The position numbers were made by a program, and so were the translations under genes. From Rhodophyticola sp017644125 (lineage in GTDB: Bacteria > Pseudomonadota > Alphaproteobacteria > Rhodobacterales > Rhodobacteraceae): a DNA stretch of 64,000 bases. This document shows, piece by piece, positions 63,717 through 64,000 of the stretch. Each line of letters starts with the position of its first letter. Position 1 is the stretch's first letter. The stretch lies in NCBI RefSeq assembly GCF_042140125.1, contig NZ_CP159473.1, one strand, 5' to 3'. The notes beneath the pieces are model-generated. The model worked only from the letters and a program-made list of their open reading frames with translations, was not told where the DNA came from and searched no databases.

Positions 63717-64000
63717 TCAGATTGCGATGACGCGGGCGTCGATCGGTGTGTTGGTCTGAAACCGGGACGGGATATCGACCCCTGTTTCGGTCACGATCAT
63801 GGTGTTGATGGTGCGGTATCCGTCGATGCCGGGGCGGTAGACGCCGGGCTCGTTGGAAAAGATCATATGCGTCCGGATCGGGGTCGGATCGCCGGGCGCG
63901 AGCCACGGGGCCTCGTGCCCCTCCAGCCCCATGCCGTGGCCGATGCGATGCCGGATCGCGTCGCCGAGCCCCGCCGTGCGCAGGGCATCGAGCGCCGCGT
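63717..64000 (-). CDS. M24-family metallopeptidase, C-terminal part (runs off the window)
   Basis: The last ~93 residues of a pita-bread-fold protein: HRIGHGMGLEGHEAP contains the third metal-ligand His, and IFSNEPGVYRPGIDGYRTINTMIVTETG contains the Glu ligand and its surroundings. M24 enzymes include Xaa-Pro aminopeptidase, creatinase and ectoine hydrolase. The N-terminus and hence the substrate class lie beyond 64000. It is the most upstream gene visible in the operon. Confidence 0.88.
   Translation of the reverse strand, partial: AALDALRTAGLGDAIRHRIGHGMGLEGHEAPWLAPGDPTPIRTHMIFSNEPGVYRPGIDGYRTINTMIVTETGVDIPSRFQTNTPIDARVIAI

Overview
The window looks like an alphaproteobacterial replicon, most likely Rhodobacterales (Roseobacter/Paracoccus-type). 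That assignment is an inference from gene content: Mrp fused to a DUF971-like domain, an Nfu scaffold protein with a C-terminal extension, many ABC importers, and dense operons joined by ATGA overlaps. No rRNA or tRNA gene was seen.

Left part (1-21 kb) is accessory and patchy. It has an acetamidase/formamidase, a large helical-repeat protein, a 2H phosphoesterase, an intact IS3-family element with a 3-bp target duplication, a DXD glycosyltransferase, a NERD/zinc-ribbon protein, and three copies of a ~50-bp intergenic repeat. A MarR-mrp-nfu operon (Fe-S cluster carriers) diverges from a broken RpoH-like sigma factor gene. A TPP-riboswitch operon (ykoF-thiXZY) follows. The stretch 16.5-20.9 kb is debris: a relaxase without its N-terminus, an IS3 remnant, and fragments of a thioredoxin-reductase-like flavoprotein, a flavin monooxygenase and a zinc-type alcohol dehydrogenase.

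Middle part (21-29 kb): a MarR regulator with an EamA exporter, an isolated type I-E-like CRISPR repeat, a second TPP-riboswitch operon (thiM-thiE-thiD-tenA), and an HTH protein coupled to a P2-type cation ATPase.

Sugar region (29.5-48.5 kb): two GH31 alpha-glycosidases, xylulokinase and xylose isomerase, a LacI-type repressor, an EthD protein, an SDR dehydrogenase, a MalEFGK-type importer, and on the other strand an RbsABC-type importer with two permeases and an SMP-30 lactonase. One palindrome, caaacgtttg, lies in front of all three transcription units. This suggests a single LacI-type regulon for alpha-xylosides and xylose.

Right part (49-64 kb): a Hint-domain protein, then a GntR-controlled peptide-type ABC transporter split around a divergent promoter, an unknown AT-richer gene, and a tightly coupled catabolic operon (M24 peptidase, amidohydrolase, aminotransferase, unknown 476-aa protein, dihydroorotase-like amidohydrolase) that runs off the right edge. 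Transporter and operon may together take up and break down a nitrogen-containing compound; the substrate cannot be read from sequence.
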